This document shows positions 37,212 through 47,477 of a stretch of DNA of 56,458 nucleotides, piece by piece. The DNA is taken from NCBI GenBank assembly GCA_002724315.1, contig PBOJ01000087.1, positions 1-56,458 on the forward strand, given 5' to 3'. The notes below the pieces were generated by a model. That model was not told where the DNA came from, made no database searches, and saw only the letters and a program-made list of their open reading frames with translations. The position numbers and the translations under genes were made by a program. This DNA is from Planctomycetaceae bacterium. Its GTDB lineage: Bacteria; Planctomycetota; Planctomycetia; Planctomycetales; Planctomycetaceae. Each line of letters starts with the position of its first letter. Position 1 is the first letter of the stretch.

Positions 37212-39677
37212 TTAGGCCTGGTCGATCCAGTTCTCGACCAACTTGAACTGTTCATCGATTTCTCCGCTCGCACCGACAAGCACATCGGTTCCTTCGTTGC
37301 CGGCGATTGTGTCGGCCGAGCCGCCCTGTCCGTTGATGTAGTCGTCTCCATCGCCGCCGATGGCGACATCGTTCCCACTGCCTCCGAAGAGGGAATCTCG
37401 GCCGTCTCCGCCGACAATCAGGTCGTTGCCGCCGCCGCCATTGGCCCGATCGTGACCATCTCCGGCCGAAATCCGGTCCTGCCCGTTGTTGCCCCGGATC
37501 GTGTCGTGTCCATCGCCGCCGTACAGCAGGTCATTGCCGTTGGAACCGCCGATCCGGTCGTGGCCGTGCCCTCCGATGATGGTGTCGTCGCCCGAATTGC
37601 CGGCGAGGGTGTCGTTGTCGGTGCCGCCCTCGAGACGGTCGTTCCCCGATCCGCCGTAGAGCCGATCCTGACCGCTCTGTCCGTTCAGCAGGTCATCTCC
37701 ACCGGCTCCATTGAGCCGATCGTCACCGGTGCCGGCCGTCAGAGAATCGTTTCCGGCCCCACCCATCAGTGTGTCATTGTCGGGTCCACCGATCAGGTTG
37801 TCGTTGTCGGCTCCTCCCTGGAGATGGTCGCTCCCCTGTTGTCCATCGAGCCGGTCGGCTCCGCCTCCGCCTTCGAGTCGATCATTGCCGTCACCGCCCC
37901 GCAGCACGTCATTTCCGTCTCCGGCGGTAAGCGTGTCGTCTCCGGAACCGCCATCGAGTGTTTCGGCCCCGCTGCTGCCGGTGATCCGGTCATTGCCGTC
38001 ACCGCCGTTGAGTGACATGGCGGCGGCGTGGATTCCGGCTGTGGACGCATCGATCGTATCTCCGGCGGCCTCACCCTTGAGGTTGATCTCGGCCACGGGG
38101 GCCGTTTCCAGTCCCACTGCCGCCAGGGTGTCTCGCCCGGGTCCGCCCCGCACGTCGAGTCTTTCGGTCGATCCCGCCAGCGTGACGGTGTGCGGAGCCT
38201 CGAGGACCTGAAGCCGGCCGTCGGCGTCGGCGGTGACGGTGAAGAGATTGTTCTGGCTGTTTCCGTAGATCTCGGCCCGGTCGTACCCGTTGTCTCCGGC
38301 GAGCCAGTCGTTGCCTCCGCCCAGGTTCCACCACAGCCGGTCCTCTCCGGCGCCTCCCAGGACGGTGTCGTGGCCGTTTTGCCCCTTGAGAGTGTCGTTC
38401 CCGGATCCTCCGTCGAGCCGATCGTTGCCGCTGCCACCGTAGAGCTTGTCGTTGCCGTCTCCGGCGGCGAGTTCGTCGTCGGAACCTCCGCCGTTGAGCG
38501 TATCACTTCCAGTTCCGCTGGAGAGCGTGTCGGTGCCGCTTCCTCCGTAGAGCCGGTCGTCTCCGTCGTCGTCGACCAGGTGGTCGTTACCGGCCTGCCC
38601 GTTGAGCGTGTCGTCACCGTCGTTTCCGTCGATGCGGTCGTTGCCGGCTCCACCGAGCACCCTGTCCGCGTCGTCGCCTCCGGCCAGAGTGTCGTTGCCG
38701 GATCCTCCGCTGAGCGTATCGCGGCCGGACTGTCCGTCGACGACGTCGTTGCCGTCACCCGCGTTGAGTGAATCGTTTCCGCCGGCTCCCAGGAGCGTGT
38801 CGTTTCCGTCGTGGCCCTTGATCACATCGTTTCCGGCGTGACCCTCGAGACGGTCGTGGCCACCTCCGCCCAGGATCGCGTCGTTGCCCGATTCGCCGGC
38901 CAGTTGGTCGTTGCCTGAACCTCCATTGAGCGTATCGTCGGCGGGTCCGCCGATCAGGGTGTCGTGTCCGTTGCCCCCGGCGAGGTTGTCGGAGCCACTG
39001 TCGGCGGTGCCGACCGAATCCCCGTAGATCAGGTCAGCTCCGTCACCGCCCAGGACGGTGTCGGCTCCGTGACCGCCGTGGATCGTGTCGTCTCCGTCAC
39101 CACCCTCTATCGAGTCGTTGCCCAGGCGACCGCGGATCAGGTCATCCCCGTCGTCCCCGTCGATCCGATCTCCCCCGGAATGGCCGTCGATCGTATCCCT
39201 GCCGTGTCCACCGACCAGCCGGTTCCGCCCGCTGCCGCCGTCGATCCGGTCGTTGCCGTTTCCTCCCTTGAGCGTGTCGTCGAGGTTGGCCGAGGCGATC
39301 AACGTGTCGTGGCCATCTCGGCCGTCCGCGGTGATCTCGACACCACCGCCGAAGTTGAAGACCTGGGCGGTGACGGCCGAGAGGTCGATGTGGTTGTCGC
39401 CGGGGCCGCCCTTGATGGTGATCGTGCGAATCGACCCGGCAGCGACGGAGCCGATGCTGGTGACCGGTACCGGTGTCTGGCCCGGCTCGGCAGCCAGCAC
39501 CTGGGCCCGGCCCGGCTGCGTGGGATTCTCGCGGACGATGATCGTGTCATCGTCGTGTGAGGTGATTGACAGGTCGCCGGTGGCGTCCAGGAACAGGGCA
39601 CTGACCGACAGCAGGGTTCGGTCTTCGAGCCGCTCGCTGCCACGCCACGGCCGTGGGCGTCTGCGGTTGTTCGTCAT
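37212..39677 (-). CDS. LEPR-XLL RTX calcium-binding repeat protein (copy 2)
   Basis: 821 residues from the ATG at 39677; an upstream TTG at 39734 would add 19. It starts [20 protein letters not shown] and continues [15 protein letters not shown], the same LEPR-XLL signature as copy 1. The architecture is also the same: RTX block, a non-RTX insert near the middle ([20 protein letters not shown]), a second RTX block, then a non-repetitive tail [20 protein letters not shown]. It is a diverged tandem duplicate, located 209 bp upstream of copy 1 on the same strand. Predicted extracellular Ca2+-binding protein. Confidence 0.88.
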   Translation of the reverse strand: MTNNRRRPRPWRGSERLEDRTLLSVSALFLDATGDLSITSHDDDTIIVRENPTQPGRAQVLAAEPGQTPVPVTSIGSVAAGSIRTITIKGGPGDNHIDLSAVTAQVFNFGGGVEITADGRDGHDTLIASANLDDTLKGGNGNDRIDGGSGRNRLVGGHGRDTIDGHSGGDRIDGDDGDDLIRGRLGNDSIEGGDGDDTIHGGHGADTVLGGDGADLIYGDSVGTADSGSDNLAGGNGHDTLIGGPADDTLNGGSGNDQLAGESGNDAILGGGGHDRLEGHAGNDVIKGHDGNDTLLGAGGNDSLNAGDGNDVVDGQSGRDTLSGGSGNDTLAGGDDADRVLGGAGNDRIDGNDGDDTLNGQAGNDHLVDDDGDDRLYGGSGTDTLSSGTGSDTLNGGGSDDELAAGDGNDKLYGGSGNDRLDGGSGNDTLKGQNGHDTVLGGAGEDRLWWNLGGGNDWLAGDNGYDRAEIYGNSQNNLFTVTADADGRLQVLEAPHTVTLAGSTERLDVRGGPGRDTLAAVGLETAPVAEINLKGEAAGDTIDASTAGIHAAAMSLNGGDGNDRITGSSGAETLDGGSGDDTLTAGDGNDVLRGGDGNDRLEGGGGADRLDGQQGSDHLQGGADNDNLIGGPDNDTLMGGAGNDSLTAGTGDDRLNGAGGDDLLNGQSGQDRLYGGSGNDRLEGGTDNDTLAGNSGDDTIIGGHGHDRIGGSNGNDLLYGGDGHDTIRGNNGQDRISAGDGHDRANGGGGNDLIVGGDGRDSLFGGSGNDVAIGGDGDDYINGQGGSADTIAGNEGTDVLVGASGEIDEQFKLVENWIDQA

Positions 39678-39847
39678 GGTGCGTCCGATCGGGGTAGGCC
39701 CGCGGACTCCATCATGAAAACGACGGGGAAGCAAAGTCCATGGGAAAACGCCGCCGGTGGCAATTCCCGGTACTGGCGACCACCCAGCCGGTCAGCGACG
39801 CCGTTTTCGACCTGCAGATGACCGTTTCGGCATGTGGCCGCGTTCGG

Positions 39848-41287
39848 CTAGGAGAACAGCTCGAACACGGGGTCGGCATTGTGGACCAGTTCGACAGGTC
39901 GTCCCTGGCGATCGTTGATCCGCATGTGCGGGTCGATTCCCAGCGCGTGGAAGATCGTCGCGGACATCTGTTCGGGGCTGACCGGTTTGTCGATCGGGAA
40001 ACCCGCCTGCTTGTCGGAGGTGCCGTAGGTGACACCACCCCGGATTCCCGCTCCGGCCATCAGAGCCGGGAAGCAGTAGGTCCAGTGGCTGCGTCCCCAG
40101 TTGCCGTACTTCTTGGGGGTTCGCCCCATCTCTCCGCAGACAACCACCAGGGTTTCGTCGAGCAATCCGCGGTCGTCCAGGTCAGTCAACAGGGCGGAAT
40201 AGGCCTGGTCGAAGCCGGGGATCAGGTGATTCTTGAGGTCGTTGCTGGAACGGTGAGAATCCCAGCTGTATCCGTCGGGAGTATCCCATGCCACGGTCAC
40301 GAATCGGGAGCCCGCCTCGAGCAGGCGACGTCCCATCAGCACCGACTGGCCAAAGAGATGCCGGCCATAACGGTCTCTCAGCGAGGCCGATTCACGGCGA
40401 ATGTCGAGTGCCGCCTGCATCTTCGGCGAGGTGGCCAGCGCGATGGCCCGTCCTCGAACACTGTCGTACTGACCGACCACGCCCGTGTCATCGAGTGTCC
40501 GTCGCTGGGACTCGAACTGTTCGAGCAGCGACCGACGTCGGTCGAGGCGGTCGATCCGGACCTCCTCGTGAGACAGGATCCCGCGGATGCGAAAGTCGAG
40601 TTCCTTGTCGTCGCAGTCTCGGAAATACGGATTGTCCGTCTTGCCCCGTTTGCGGATGTCAGTGGCCAGGGCGTTGTAGGCACTGCCCAGCCATCCTGCG
40701 TACTGTCCGGGGCGGTTGATGCCCTGCAGGGCTCCCAGCCGGTTGGGGACGTAGGTGTAGTCGGGCATCGTCGCCCGGCGGTCCGGGTCGTGGTTCAGCG
40801 ACAGGTAATTGACGACCGAGCCCATCGAGGGCCATTCCTTCGGGCCGACGGGAGTTTCGCCCGGTTGAGGTCCGAAGCGGCTGGGATGCGGGTGGCCGGT
40901 CTGGATGTAGTGCACCGAGCCGTGGTCGTTGAACCGGTGGTTCATGGTGCGAATGACGGCGAACTTGTCTGACAACTGGGCTGTCCGCGAGAGATGCTCG
41001 CAGATCCGCAAGCCCGGTGTCCGCGAGGCAATCGGCTGGAAGGGCCCGCGGATTTCCGACGGGGCCTCGGGCTTCATATCGAAAGTTTCCAGCTGGCTCG
41101 GTCCGCCGAAGAGCAACAGGAAGATTACCTGCTTGGCGCGGCCGTTCTGGAACGGCACGGCGGCCTCTTCAGCAGCCAAAACACGAGGCAGGCTGACGCC
41201 GAAAAGTCCCAGTCCGCCGGCCTGGATCAACTCGCGGCGACTCCACCCCTGGCAGACGCGGCTCGGGTGTCCCTGGATCGTCAGCAT
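39848..41287 (-). CDS. DUF1501 Tat-exported protein
   Basis: 479-residue member of DUF1501, a sulfatase-related family greatly expanded in Planctomycetes. The N-terminus has WSRRELIQAGGLGLFGVSL, a twin-arginine signal. Family blocks include KQVIFLLLFGGPSQLETFD, RTMNHRFNDHGSVHYIQTGH and VVVCGEMGRTPKKYGNWGRS. These genes usually sit next to DUF1549/DUF1553 cytochrome-type partners; none is present here, and the upstream neighbour is DUF3604. Its biochemical role is unestablished. Exported and folded in the cytoplasm first. Confidence 0.92.
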   Translation of the reverse strand: MLTIQGHPSRVCQGWSRRELIQAGGLGLFGVSLPRVLAAEEAAVPFQNGRAKQVIFLLLFGGPSQLETFDMKPEAPSEIRGPFQPIASRTPGLRICEHLSRTAQLSDKFAVIRTMNHRFNDHGSVHYIQTGHPHPSRFGPQPGETPVGPKEWPSMGSVVNYLSLNHDPDRRATMPDYTYVPNRLGALQGINRPGQYAGWLGSAYNALATDIRKRGKTDNPYFRDCDDKELDFRIRGILSHEEVRIDRLDRRRSLLEQFESQRRTLDDTGVVGQYDSVRGRAIALATSPKMQAALDIRRESASLRDRYGRHLFGQSVLMGRRLLEAGSRFVTVAWDTPDGYSWDSHRSSNDLKNHLIPGFDQAYSALLTDLDDRGLLDETLVVVCGEMGRTPKKYGNWGRSHWTYCFPALMAGAGIRGGVTYGTSDKQAGFPIDKPVSPEQMSATIFHALGIDPHMRINDRQGRPVELVHNADPVFELFS

Positions 41288-41378
41288 ACGTCACTTCCAC
41301 GGTTCCGGTGTTGTGTGCCCACAGTCTATGTCGGCGTTGTCGGCGGCTCAACTTCTCTTCGTCCGTCCAGGCTACAGA

Positions 41379-43601
41379 TCACCCTGCCGAAGGTGACGCC
41401 ATCCAGTCGACCCAGATCGGGCTCGTCCACGCCATCTCCTGGTCCACCTGGACTACCCGCACCCAGTACGGGTTGATTCCCGGCTGCGGATCCTCGTCGC
41501 GAAACGTGCAGTGGGCCTCTTGTTCGCCGTGTGTCGGTGCCAGACCGAGGTCCAACTGCCGGTCGCGGACGCCCAGGTCGATGGTGCGGGTGCCATTGGC
41601 CAGTTCGCCCAGGCGGCCTGCCAGCGTCACCCGTTCGGCCGGGGCCAGCGAGATCCTGCGTGGCTGCGACGACCCGAAGCCGCCATAGGCCGGGCCGGTG
41701 ATGGCCTGCGTAGATGCCGAGACCTCGATCCGCGTGGATTCGTCCCCCTGGATGTCCAGTTCCACGCCCATCCGGTAACCACATCCCCACGCGTGAAAAC
41801 GGATCATCGACTCGGTGGTCTCGACCAGGTGGGACCGCGGGCTGTCGAATCTCAGGGTGTCGGTGGCGGTGATCCGTCCGCCGTGAACGGTGATCGTGCC
41901 GTCCCAGACAATTCCGCTGTAGCTGGTCTGGCGACTGCTGCCCTGCCACAGCACACGGACACGACCGGGGTCGCCGGCCGGGGCGTCGTTCCATCGCCCT
42001 ATCAACTGCTCGTTGCGGAACAACTCGACGGATTCTAGGGCCGTGGTGCCGACCACGTCGACTTCGATCACCGGCTGCTGGCGGGTACTGAATCGGGACC
42101 CGATACCGTGTCCCTCGACGTCCGCCCTGGCCACGATGCGGGCCCCGGTCGTCGCGTAGACACGACGGGCCCTCATGGCCTCGAAGAAATCCTCCAGTGT
42201 CACCCCGTCGCAGTAAATGCCGGTCAGTCCCGCCTTCGAGTATCTCCTTTGCTGGTGCCCCGGCCGGTCGTCGCCGGGTCGGCCTGTGTAACTGTCGCTG
42301 CCACCGAGAAAACCGAGGTGGTAACCACGGGCCAGCGCATCCCGCCGCATCCATTCAAACGCTCCGTGGCTGGAGACGATTTCGACACCGGGTTCGAGCG
42401 TCGGGTCATGGTGTTTCAGGTCCGAGTGTTCTCCGCCGACGTGAGGCGTGATGATGGTGTCGGTGCCGCGGTAGTGGGCGTACAGGTCGCGCACGTGGTG
42501 CAGCTCGGTTGTTTCGTCCACCGACTCGGGTGTCTCGGCCGGCGCGTTGCGGTGGATAGGCTGGTGGTGGCGACGGAAGTAGACGTTGTGGTGCCCGCCG
42601 TCCCAGGTCTTGCCCGACCACTCGTATCCGGGAATCGCGATGAACCGTCCCGGCTCGTGGAACTCCAGTTCGACATCCTGCTGGACGACCAGGTCCTGTT
42701 GGTCCAGCACATCGGCATTGCGTTGGAATCCCGCGAACTGGATTCCCGCCACGTCGCGGGCGTGGGCGAAGAACCCGGCGAACTTCTCTCGGTCCACCAA
42801 CTGGCCACCGTGCGGGTCGGCCCAGTGCAAACGTTGCTGGCCGACATGTTCGACCACGCACAGCGGATTGCTGGTGCCGGCGAGTCCCGACTGGTCATCG
42901 GTCGCGGTCAACCGCCAGACACCGGCCGTGTCGGTCGAAGCTCCCTCGAGCCAGCCCGCACCGGCATCCGATTCGGAGAAGGCGATCGTGTTGTTGTCCA
43001 GGGTGATGCCGTCGCCGGCGAGCGTGACGGTGCCGCGGTACCCGTTGGATGCGTTGCCCCAGGCGTCCTCGGCCTTGACCAGAACTCGGAACGGTTCTCC
43101 AGGAGGCAGTTCCGAGGGCACAACCACGACCAGTTTCACCGGTTCGCCTCCGACGATTTCGAGTACCGGGGAATCGGTGACCACTTCGACCTCGTCCGAT
43201 CCGCCCTGCTGGACGGTGACGGCAAAGACCCGGCGGTGTTCGCGGAAGGTCTGAGACCGCGACCCGGGGCCTCCGTCGGAGGTGTCACCGATCACGACCG
43301 CGATTTCACCACCGCCGGGCAGACCCGTTGACCCGACCTCGACCTGGAATCCCTTCACTCCCACCGTGCGAGCTGCGACATCGATGCCCTCGGGCGCGGT
43401 GACCGTTGCGTACTCGGCGGCCCCGGGATCGTCGAACTGGGGCACGCCCCAGTCGGTGTCGGTGTCGGTACCCACGCGGATCGTCGTCCCGGCCGGGAGC
43501 CCTTCGTCGGTGGCCTGGAACCGCAGTGTCCAGGTGCCGAAGCTGCCGGCGGTGACCGGTGTGGACGGTTCGATGGATGCCGTGATCAACGTGTCACTCA
43601 T
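41379..43601 (-). CDS. DUF3604 (PHP-like) protein
   Basis: 740 residues. The first 240 are beta-sandwich-like (EDAWGNASNGYRGTVTLAGD resembles Ig/invasin-type modules). The DUF3604 domain follows from about residue 245: LHWADPHGGQLVDREKFAGF, FIAIPGYEWSGKTWDGGHHN, TIITPHVGGEHSDL, and FLGGSDSYTGRPGDDRPGHQ, with many His and Asp residues matching the metal site of PHP-type hydrolases. No signal peptide is visible at the ATG at 43601. The substrate is unknown. It is upstream of DUF1501 on the same strand with a 91-bp gap. Confidence 0.8.
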   Translation of the reverse strand: MSDTLITASIEPSTPVTAGSFGTWTLRFQATDEGLPAGTTIRVGTDTDTDWGVPQFDDPGAAEYATVTAPEGIDVAARTVGVKGFQVEVGSTGLPGGGEIAVVIGDTSDGGPGSRSQTFREHRRVFAVTVQQGGSDEVEVVTDSPVLEIVGGEPVKLVVVVPSELPPGEPFRVLVKAEDAWGNASNGYRGTVTLAGDGITLDNNTIAFSESDAGAGWLEGASTDTAGVWRLTATDDQSGLAGTSNPLCVVEHVGQQRLHWADPHGGQLVDREKFAGFFAHARDVAGIQFAGFQRNADVLDQQDLVVQQDVELEFHEPGRFIAIPGYEWSGKTWDGGHHNVYFRRHHQPIHRNAPAETPESVDETTELHHVRDLYAHYRGTDTIITPHVGGEHSDLKHHDPTLEPGVEIVSSHGAFEWMRRDALARGYHLGFLGGSDSYTGRPGDDRPGHQQRRYSKAGLTGIYCDGVTLEDFFEAMRARRVYATTGARIVARADVEGHGIGSRFSTRQQPVIEVDVVGTTALESVELFRNEQLIGRWNDAPAGDPGRVRVLWQGSSRQTSYSGIVWDGTITVHGGRITATDTLRFDSPRSHLVETTESMIRFHAWGCGYRMGVELDIQGDESTRIEVSASTQAITGPAYGGFGSSQPRRISLAPAERVTLAGRLGELANGTRTIDLGVRDRQLDLGLAPTHGEQEAHCTFRDEDPQPGINPYWVRVVQVDQEMAWTSPIWVDWMASPSAG

Positions 43602-43722
43602 GGGGTTTCTCTTCCGGTGCGCTTGCGTCGCGTTCAGCTACTCTTCTAATGGTCTCCCATCCACTCCGCCACGCAGAGCAGCCGTCCGGCTTGGTTCCAC
43701 TGCCCCCCACCCGCAAAGGTCG

Positions 43723-44238
43723 ATGCCCATGGACTCCAGCCAACTCAGGTCCCTGCAGGCTCCGCTCAAGGAGCAGTATCTCGAGAATCCCGATTCGGCA
43801 AAGCTGACACTGCGCGCCGGCGGGTCGTTGGGCGAGGACGGGATCACCTGCCGCGTTGACACCGGTCGGCAACTGGCAGAGGCGGGTCTGCATCCGGCCA
43901 CCGGAGGGGACGGCACGGCGCTGTGCTCGGGCGACATGTTGCTGGAATCCTTGGTGGCATGTGCCGGAGTGACACTGCGGGCGGTGGCGACGGCCCTGGA
44001 GATCCCCGTGCGGGGGGGCAGGGTGACCGCCGAGGGGGATCTCGATTTCCGTGGCACGTTGGCCGTCGACCGAGACGCACCGATCGGCATCCAGTCGATC
44101 CGTATGCATTTCCAGCTCGACACCGACGCCGATGACGAGCAGTTGGCCACGCTGGTGAAACTGACCGAACGTTACTGCGTCGTATTGCAGACACTGGCGC
44201 AGGCGACCGAGGTGTCGGTCGAGTGCGGGGTGGAGTAG
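43723..44238 (+). CDS. OsmC family protein
   Basis: 171-residue OsmC/Ohr-fold protein. A central helix segment, MLLESLVACAGVTLRAVATA, carries the conserved cysteine (LVACAG), and a second Cys is in LTERYCVVLQTL, the two positions that form the peroxide-reducing dithiol in the family. A Shine-Dalgarno-like AAAGG precedes the ATG at 43723; ATG 43729 is equally possible. Whether it reduces organic hydroperoxides or belongs to the YhfA-like branch cannot be settled. Divergent from the DUF3604 gene. Confidence 0.85.
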   Translation: MPMDSSQLRSLQAPLKEQYLENPDSAKLTLRAGGSLGEDGITCRVDTGRQLAEAGLHPATGGDGTALCSGDMLLESLVACAGVTLRAVATALEIPVRGGRVTAEGDLDFRGTLAVDRDAPIGIQSIRMHFQLDTDADDEQLATLVKLTERYCVVLQTLAQATEVSVECGVE

Positions 44239-44334
44239 GCCACCGGGCCGCAAACCGATCTTGCCCACAGCGGCCGGGGCGAATTAAAACCCGCAATCGC
44301 TGGTACGAGGCCCCTTTTTCGCCACCGGTCCGAG

Positions 44335-45288
44335 ATGACCACGTCGACTTCCCCGCTGCGGATCATCTACATCGTCGGCGCTGGTCGCAGCGGTTCGACG
44401 GTGCTGGATACCGTGCTGGGCAATCACCCCGACGCGGTCAGTGTCGGGGAGCTCTCCAACCTGCATCGCTCGGGGTGGGTCAACAACGAGTTCTGTGCGT
44501 GTGGCGAGCCGGCCGACGGATGCGAGTTCTGGAACGAGGTTCGCAACGCCTGGCTGAACGCGAACCGTGGTGCCGACGTCGAGGACTACCTGGCGATGCA
44601 GGCCCGGTTCGAACGGTTCCGTCCGGCGGCGATGTGGCGAACCGAGGCGTCGTCGTTGTTCCGCACCGCGGCCGCTCGACGGTACCTGGCACAGACCGGA
44701 AGCCTGTACGAGTCGATTGCCGCAGTCAGCCGGCGTCGGGTGATTGTTGATTCGTCCAAGACACCGTTGCGGGCCCGATGGCTGGCCCGGTTGCCGGGAG
44801 TTGACCTGCGGCTGGTGCACCTGGTTCGCGACAGTCGTGCGGTGGCGTGGTCCAGGAAGAAGTCACTGGCCCGGGATCTCGAGGGAGGTGTCCAGCATGA
44901 TCTGGCATCGCGTCCCGCGTGGTACTCGGTCGTCTACTGGACGGTCTCGAACCTGTTCGCCGCCCGCCTGCGACGACGCGCCGGTGATCGTGGGGTGCTG
45001 GTCCGTTACGAGGACTTCGTGTCGGACCCGGCCGGGGAACTGGTCCGGATCGGTGACGCCTGTGGGCTGGACTGCGGCGGGCTGGTTCGGGCCCTGGAAT
45101 CTGGCGAGTCGTTTTCCGTGGGACACACCGTGGCGGGCAACCGCCTGAGGATGGCCGGACAGGTCAGGCTGAAACCGGACTGGGACTGGATCGAGCAACT
45201 GTCCGAGTCGGACCGGAGGACCTGCTGGAGGCTCTCGGGGTGGTTGATGAAGCGGTACGACTATCCGCAGCAAGCGAAGGCGGCCTGA
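44335..45288 (+). CDS. Sulfotransferase (second copy)
   Basis: 317-residue PAPS-dependent sulfotransferase. The phosphosulfate loop is IYIVGAGRSGSTVLDTVLGN near residues 11-30, and the 3'-phosphate motif is LRLVHLVRDSRAVAWSRKKS. VLVRYEDFVSDPAGELVRI is the conserved late segment. It carries an unusual early Cys-rich stretch, NEFCACGEPADGCEFW, which also occurs in relatives of this subfamily. It is only 3 bp before the aminotransferase gene, so it probably modifies a glycan or metabolite built with an amino sugar. Not closely similar to the copy at 29807. Confidence 0.85.
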   Translation: MTTSTSPLRIIYIVGAGRSGSTVLDTVLGNHPDAVSVGELSNLHRSGWVNNEFCACGEPADGCEFWNEVRNAWLNANRGADVEDYLAMQARFERFRPAAMWRTEASSLFRTAAARRYLAQTGSLYESIAAVSRRRVIVDSSKTPLRARWLARLPGVDLRLVHLVRDSRAVAWSRKKSLARDLEGGVQHDLASRPAWYSVVYWTVSNLFAARLRRRAGDRGVLVRYEDFVSDPAGELVRIGDACGLDCGGLVRALESGESFSVGHTVAGNRLRMAGQVRLKPDWDWIEQLSESDRRTCWRLSGWLMKRYDYPQQAKAA

Positions 45289-45291
45289 GCA

Positions 45292-46503
45292 ATGAGCAAT
45301 CTGGATCATCCGAGCGTGGTTCCCGTCTGGGCCCCTTGGCCGGTCTTCGGTGCCGAGGAAACCCGGGCTGTCAGCGAGGTGCTGGTCTCCGGACGTGTCA
45401 ATTACTGGACCGGTCCTCACGGTCGGGAGTTCGAGCGGGAGTACGCCGAAGCGGTCGGAACCCGGTTCGCGATCGCGGTGGCCAACGGCACCGTGGCCCT
45501 GGAACTGGCCCTGGAGGCGACCGGGATCGGCCGTGGTGACGAGGTGATCGTGCCCTGCCGCAGTTTTCTGGCCAGTGCCAGTGCCATTGCGGCCCGGGGT
45601 GCGGTCCCGGTGTTCGCGGATGTGGATCGCGACAGCGGGAACATCACCGCCGAGACGGTTGCCGCGGTGGTTTCCTCCCGCACCCGCGGCGTGCTGGTGG
45701 TCCACCTGGCAGGTTGGCCGTGCGACATGGACCCGATTCTCGCCCTGGCTGAACAAAAGGGGATGACGGTGATCGAGGACTGTGCCCAGGCGCACGGGGC
45801 GACCTACCACGGGCGGCCGGTGGGCGGCCTGGGCAACGTGGCGGCTTTCAGTTTCTGCCAGGACAAGATCCTCTCGACCGGCGGTGAGGGCGGCCTGGTC
45901 CTGACCGATGACGAATCGACCTGGCGGAGTGCCTGGAGTTACAAGGATCACGGGAAGGACTATGACGCGGTGCACGCCCCGTCGAAGGGAGTGGTGTTCC
46001 GGTATGTTCATGGCCGGTTGGGCACCAATTGGCGACTGACCGAGATGCAGTCGGCACTGGGTCGGATCGCACTCGACAAACTCCCTGGCTGGGTGGACGA
46101 GCGTCGGGACAACGCGGCCGTACTGGCCGGACGGCTGGGGGCAATGGGGGCGTTGCGCGTGCCGGAACCCGAGGAGGGCATCGAGCACAGTTACTACAAG
46201 TTCTACGCCTACGTGCGTCCCGAGTGGCTCGTGTCCGGGTGGTCTCGAGACCGGATCGCGGCCGAGATCTCGTCGCTGGGTGTCCCCTGTGGCAGTGGGG
46301 CGTGCCCGGAGATCTATCTCGAGACGGCCTTTGACCGCACCGGTTGGCGTCCGTCGGCACGGCTGCCGGTGGCTCGCGAACTGGGTGAGACGAGCCTGAT
46401 GTTCCAGGTCCATCCGGGACTGGGAGCGGCCCAGATGCACCGTGCAGCCGATGTGGTTTCCGACGTGCTGGGGCAGGCGACCGGGAGGCTGGCGGCGGCC
46501 TGA
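45292..46503 (+). CDS. DegT/DnrJ/EryC1 sugar aminotransferase
   Basis: 403-residue PLP-dependent aminotransferase acting on nucleotide-linked keto-sugars. It has VANGTVALELALEATGIGRG near residues 63-82, VIEDCAQAHGATYHGRPVGG, and FSFCQDKILSTGGEGG with the PLP lysine at about residue 192. The length and order match the family. Paired with the sulfotransferase upstream (3-bp gap). It could supply the amino sugar for the exopolysaccharide, although it lies 10 kb from the main cluster. Scyllo-inosose aminotransferases share the fold and cannot be excluded. Confidence 0.88.
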   Translation: MSNLDHPSVVPVWAPWPVFGAEETRAVSEVLVSGRVNYWTGPHGREFEREYAEAVGTRFAIAVANGTVALELALEATGIGRGDEVIVPCRSFLASASAIAARGAVPVFADVDRDSGNITAETVAAVVSSRTRGVLVVHLAGWPCDMDPILALAEQKGMTVIEDCAQAHGATYHGRPVGGLGNVAAFSFCQDKILSTGGEGGLVLTDDESTWRSAWSYKDHGKDYDAVHAPSKGVVFRYVHGRLGTNWRLTEMQSALGRIALDKLPGWVDERRDNAAVLAGRLGAMGALRVPEPEEGIEHSYYKFYAYVRPEWLVSGWSRDRIAAEISSLGVPCGSGACPEIYLETAFDRTGWRPSARLPVARELGETSLMFQVHPGLGAAQMHRAADVVSDVLGQATGRLAAA

Positions 46504-46534
46504 GGAGGCGGCCTGCGTCGAGCCAGTCGCTGGT

Positions 46535-47431
46535 TCACAGGTACTCTCGGCGGACCTTGGCCGCGACGCTGCCCCCGTCGTAGTAACCGACGGAGATCTC
46601 ACCGACGTGCGTCAGCAGGTCGTAGGCCTTCCAGCGATTCCAGCCGAAGTCGGCCTCCATCCACAGGATCAACTCGGCATAGGCCCGCGCGATTGACCGC
46701 TCGGCCGGAGCACCGCTGGTGACCGTCATGATTTCGACGTCGTTCTCGATCCGAGGCCACGCCAGGGCCCGGTTCTTGACCAGGTCGACGCTGATCTCGG
46801 TCACCGCGGACATCTCGAGTCCGGAGGCCGAAAGTTCTCCGTGCCCCATCGCGGCGTGAGCGTCACCGAGGAACAGCAGGCCGCCGGAGACGAAGACCGG
46901 CAAGTGCACCGTCGCACCGGGTGCGGTTTCACGGATGTCCATGTTTCCGCCGTGAGGTCCACCCGGCCCGGTGGTGGGTACGCCCCACTCGGGTGCGGTC
47001 CCGATGCAACCGAGCATTGGCGTGTAGGGGATCGAGATCTCGTCGCTCCACTGGATCATGCCGTCGGCGATCGGACAGACGTGTCCACCCGGCGGCACAT
47101 CGGTACCCAGCCATTCGCAGAGCTGTTTTGGAGCACCGGTGTAGGTCGCGGCCTGGGGACGCCAAGGCTGGATCTCGTGGATTCTCACGCTCAGCACGTC
47201 TCCCGGTTCGGCACCCTCGATCTCGATGGGTCCGTTGACCGGGTTGCTCTTGGGAACCGTCGACTTGTCTCGCTGGTCGCCGGGTGAAGAGATTTGGCCC
47301 GAGAGCGCGTCTTCGGATTCGACCAGCAAGCGGCCTCCGGGAGCGATCGTGGCCCGGGGCGGCAGGTGCCGGGAGAACTCGTAGATGAGTGGTTCGGCGG
47401 GGATTCGTGTGAGCGGTGTCGAATCGTTCAT
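46535..47431 (-). CDS. Acetamidase/formamidase (FmdA/AmdA family)
   Basis: 298-residue hydrolase of short amides to ammonia and the carboxylate. Conserved segments are GPIEIEGAEPGDVLSVRIHE, GPGGPHGGNMDIRETAPGAT and FLGDAHAAMGHGELSASGLE, the metal and substrate site of the family; the C-terminal segment has LILWMEADFGWNRWKAYDLL. Full length. Convergent with the aminotransferase gene and 46 bp downstream of the PPC-protein gene on the same strand. The physiological amide is not known. Confidence 0.9.
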   Translation of the reverse strand: MNDSTPLTRIPAEPLIYEFSRHLPPRATIAPGGRLLVESEDALSGQISSPGDQRDKSTVPKSNPVNGPIEIEGAEPGDVLSVRIHEIQPWRPQAATYTGAPKQLCEWLGTDVPPGGHVCPIADGMIQWSDEISIPYTPMLGCIGTAPEWGVPTTGPGGPHGGNMDIRETAPGATVHLPVFVSGGLLFLGDAHAAMGHGELSASGLEMSAVTEISVDLVKNRALAWPRIENDVEIMTVTSGAPAERSIARAYAELILWMEADFGWNRWKAYDLLTHVGEISVGYYDGGSVAAKVRREYL

Positions 47432-47477
47432 GGCGGGTGAGTGGTTCCTGGCATGGTGCCGGGTCGAAGGCTGTCGG

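Noticed and set aside
34399..39677. Repetitive DNA that could suggest a CRISPR array
   Set aside because: The repeats are codon-level RTX nonapeptides in open frames with no regular repeat-spacer structure; no cas genes are present.
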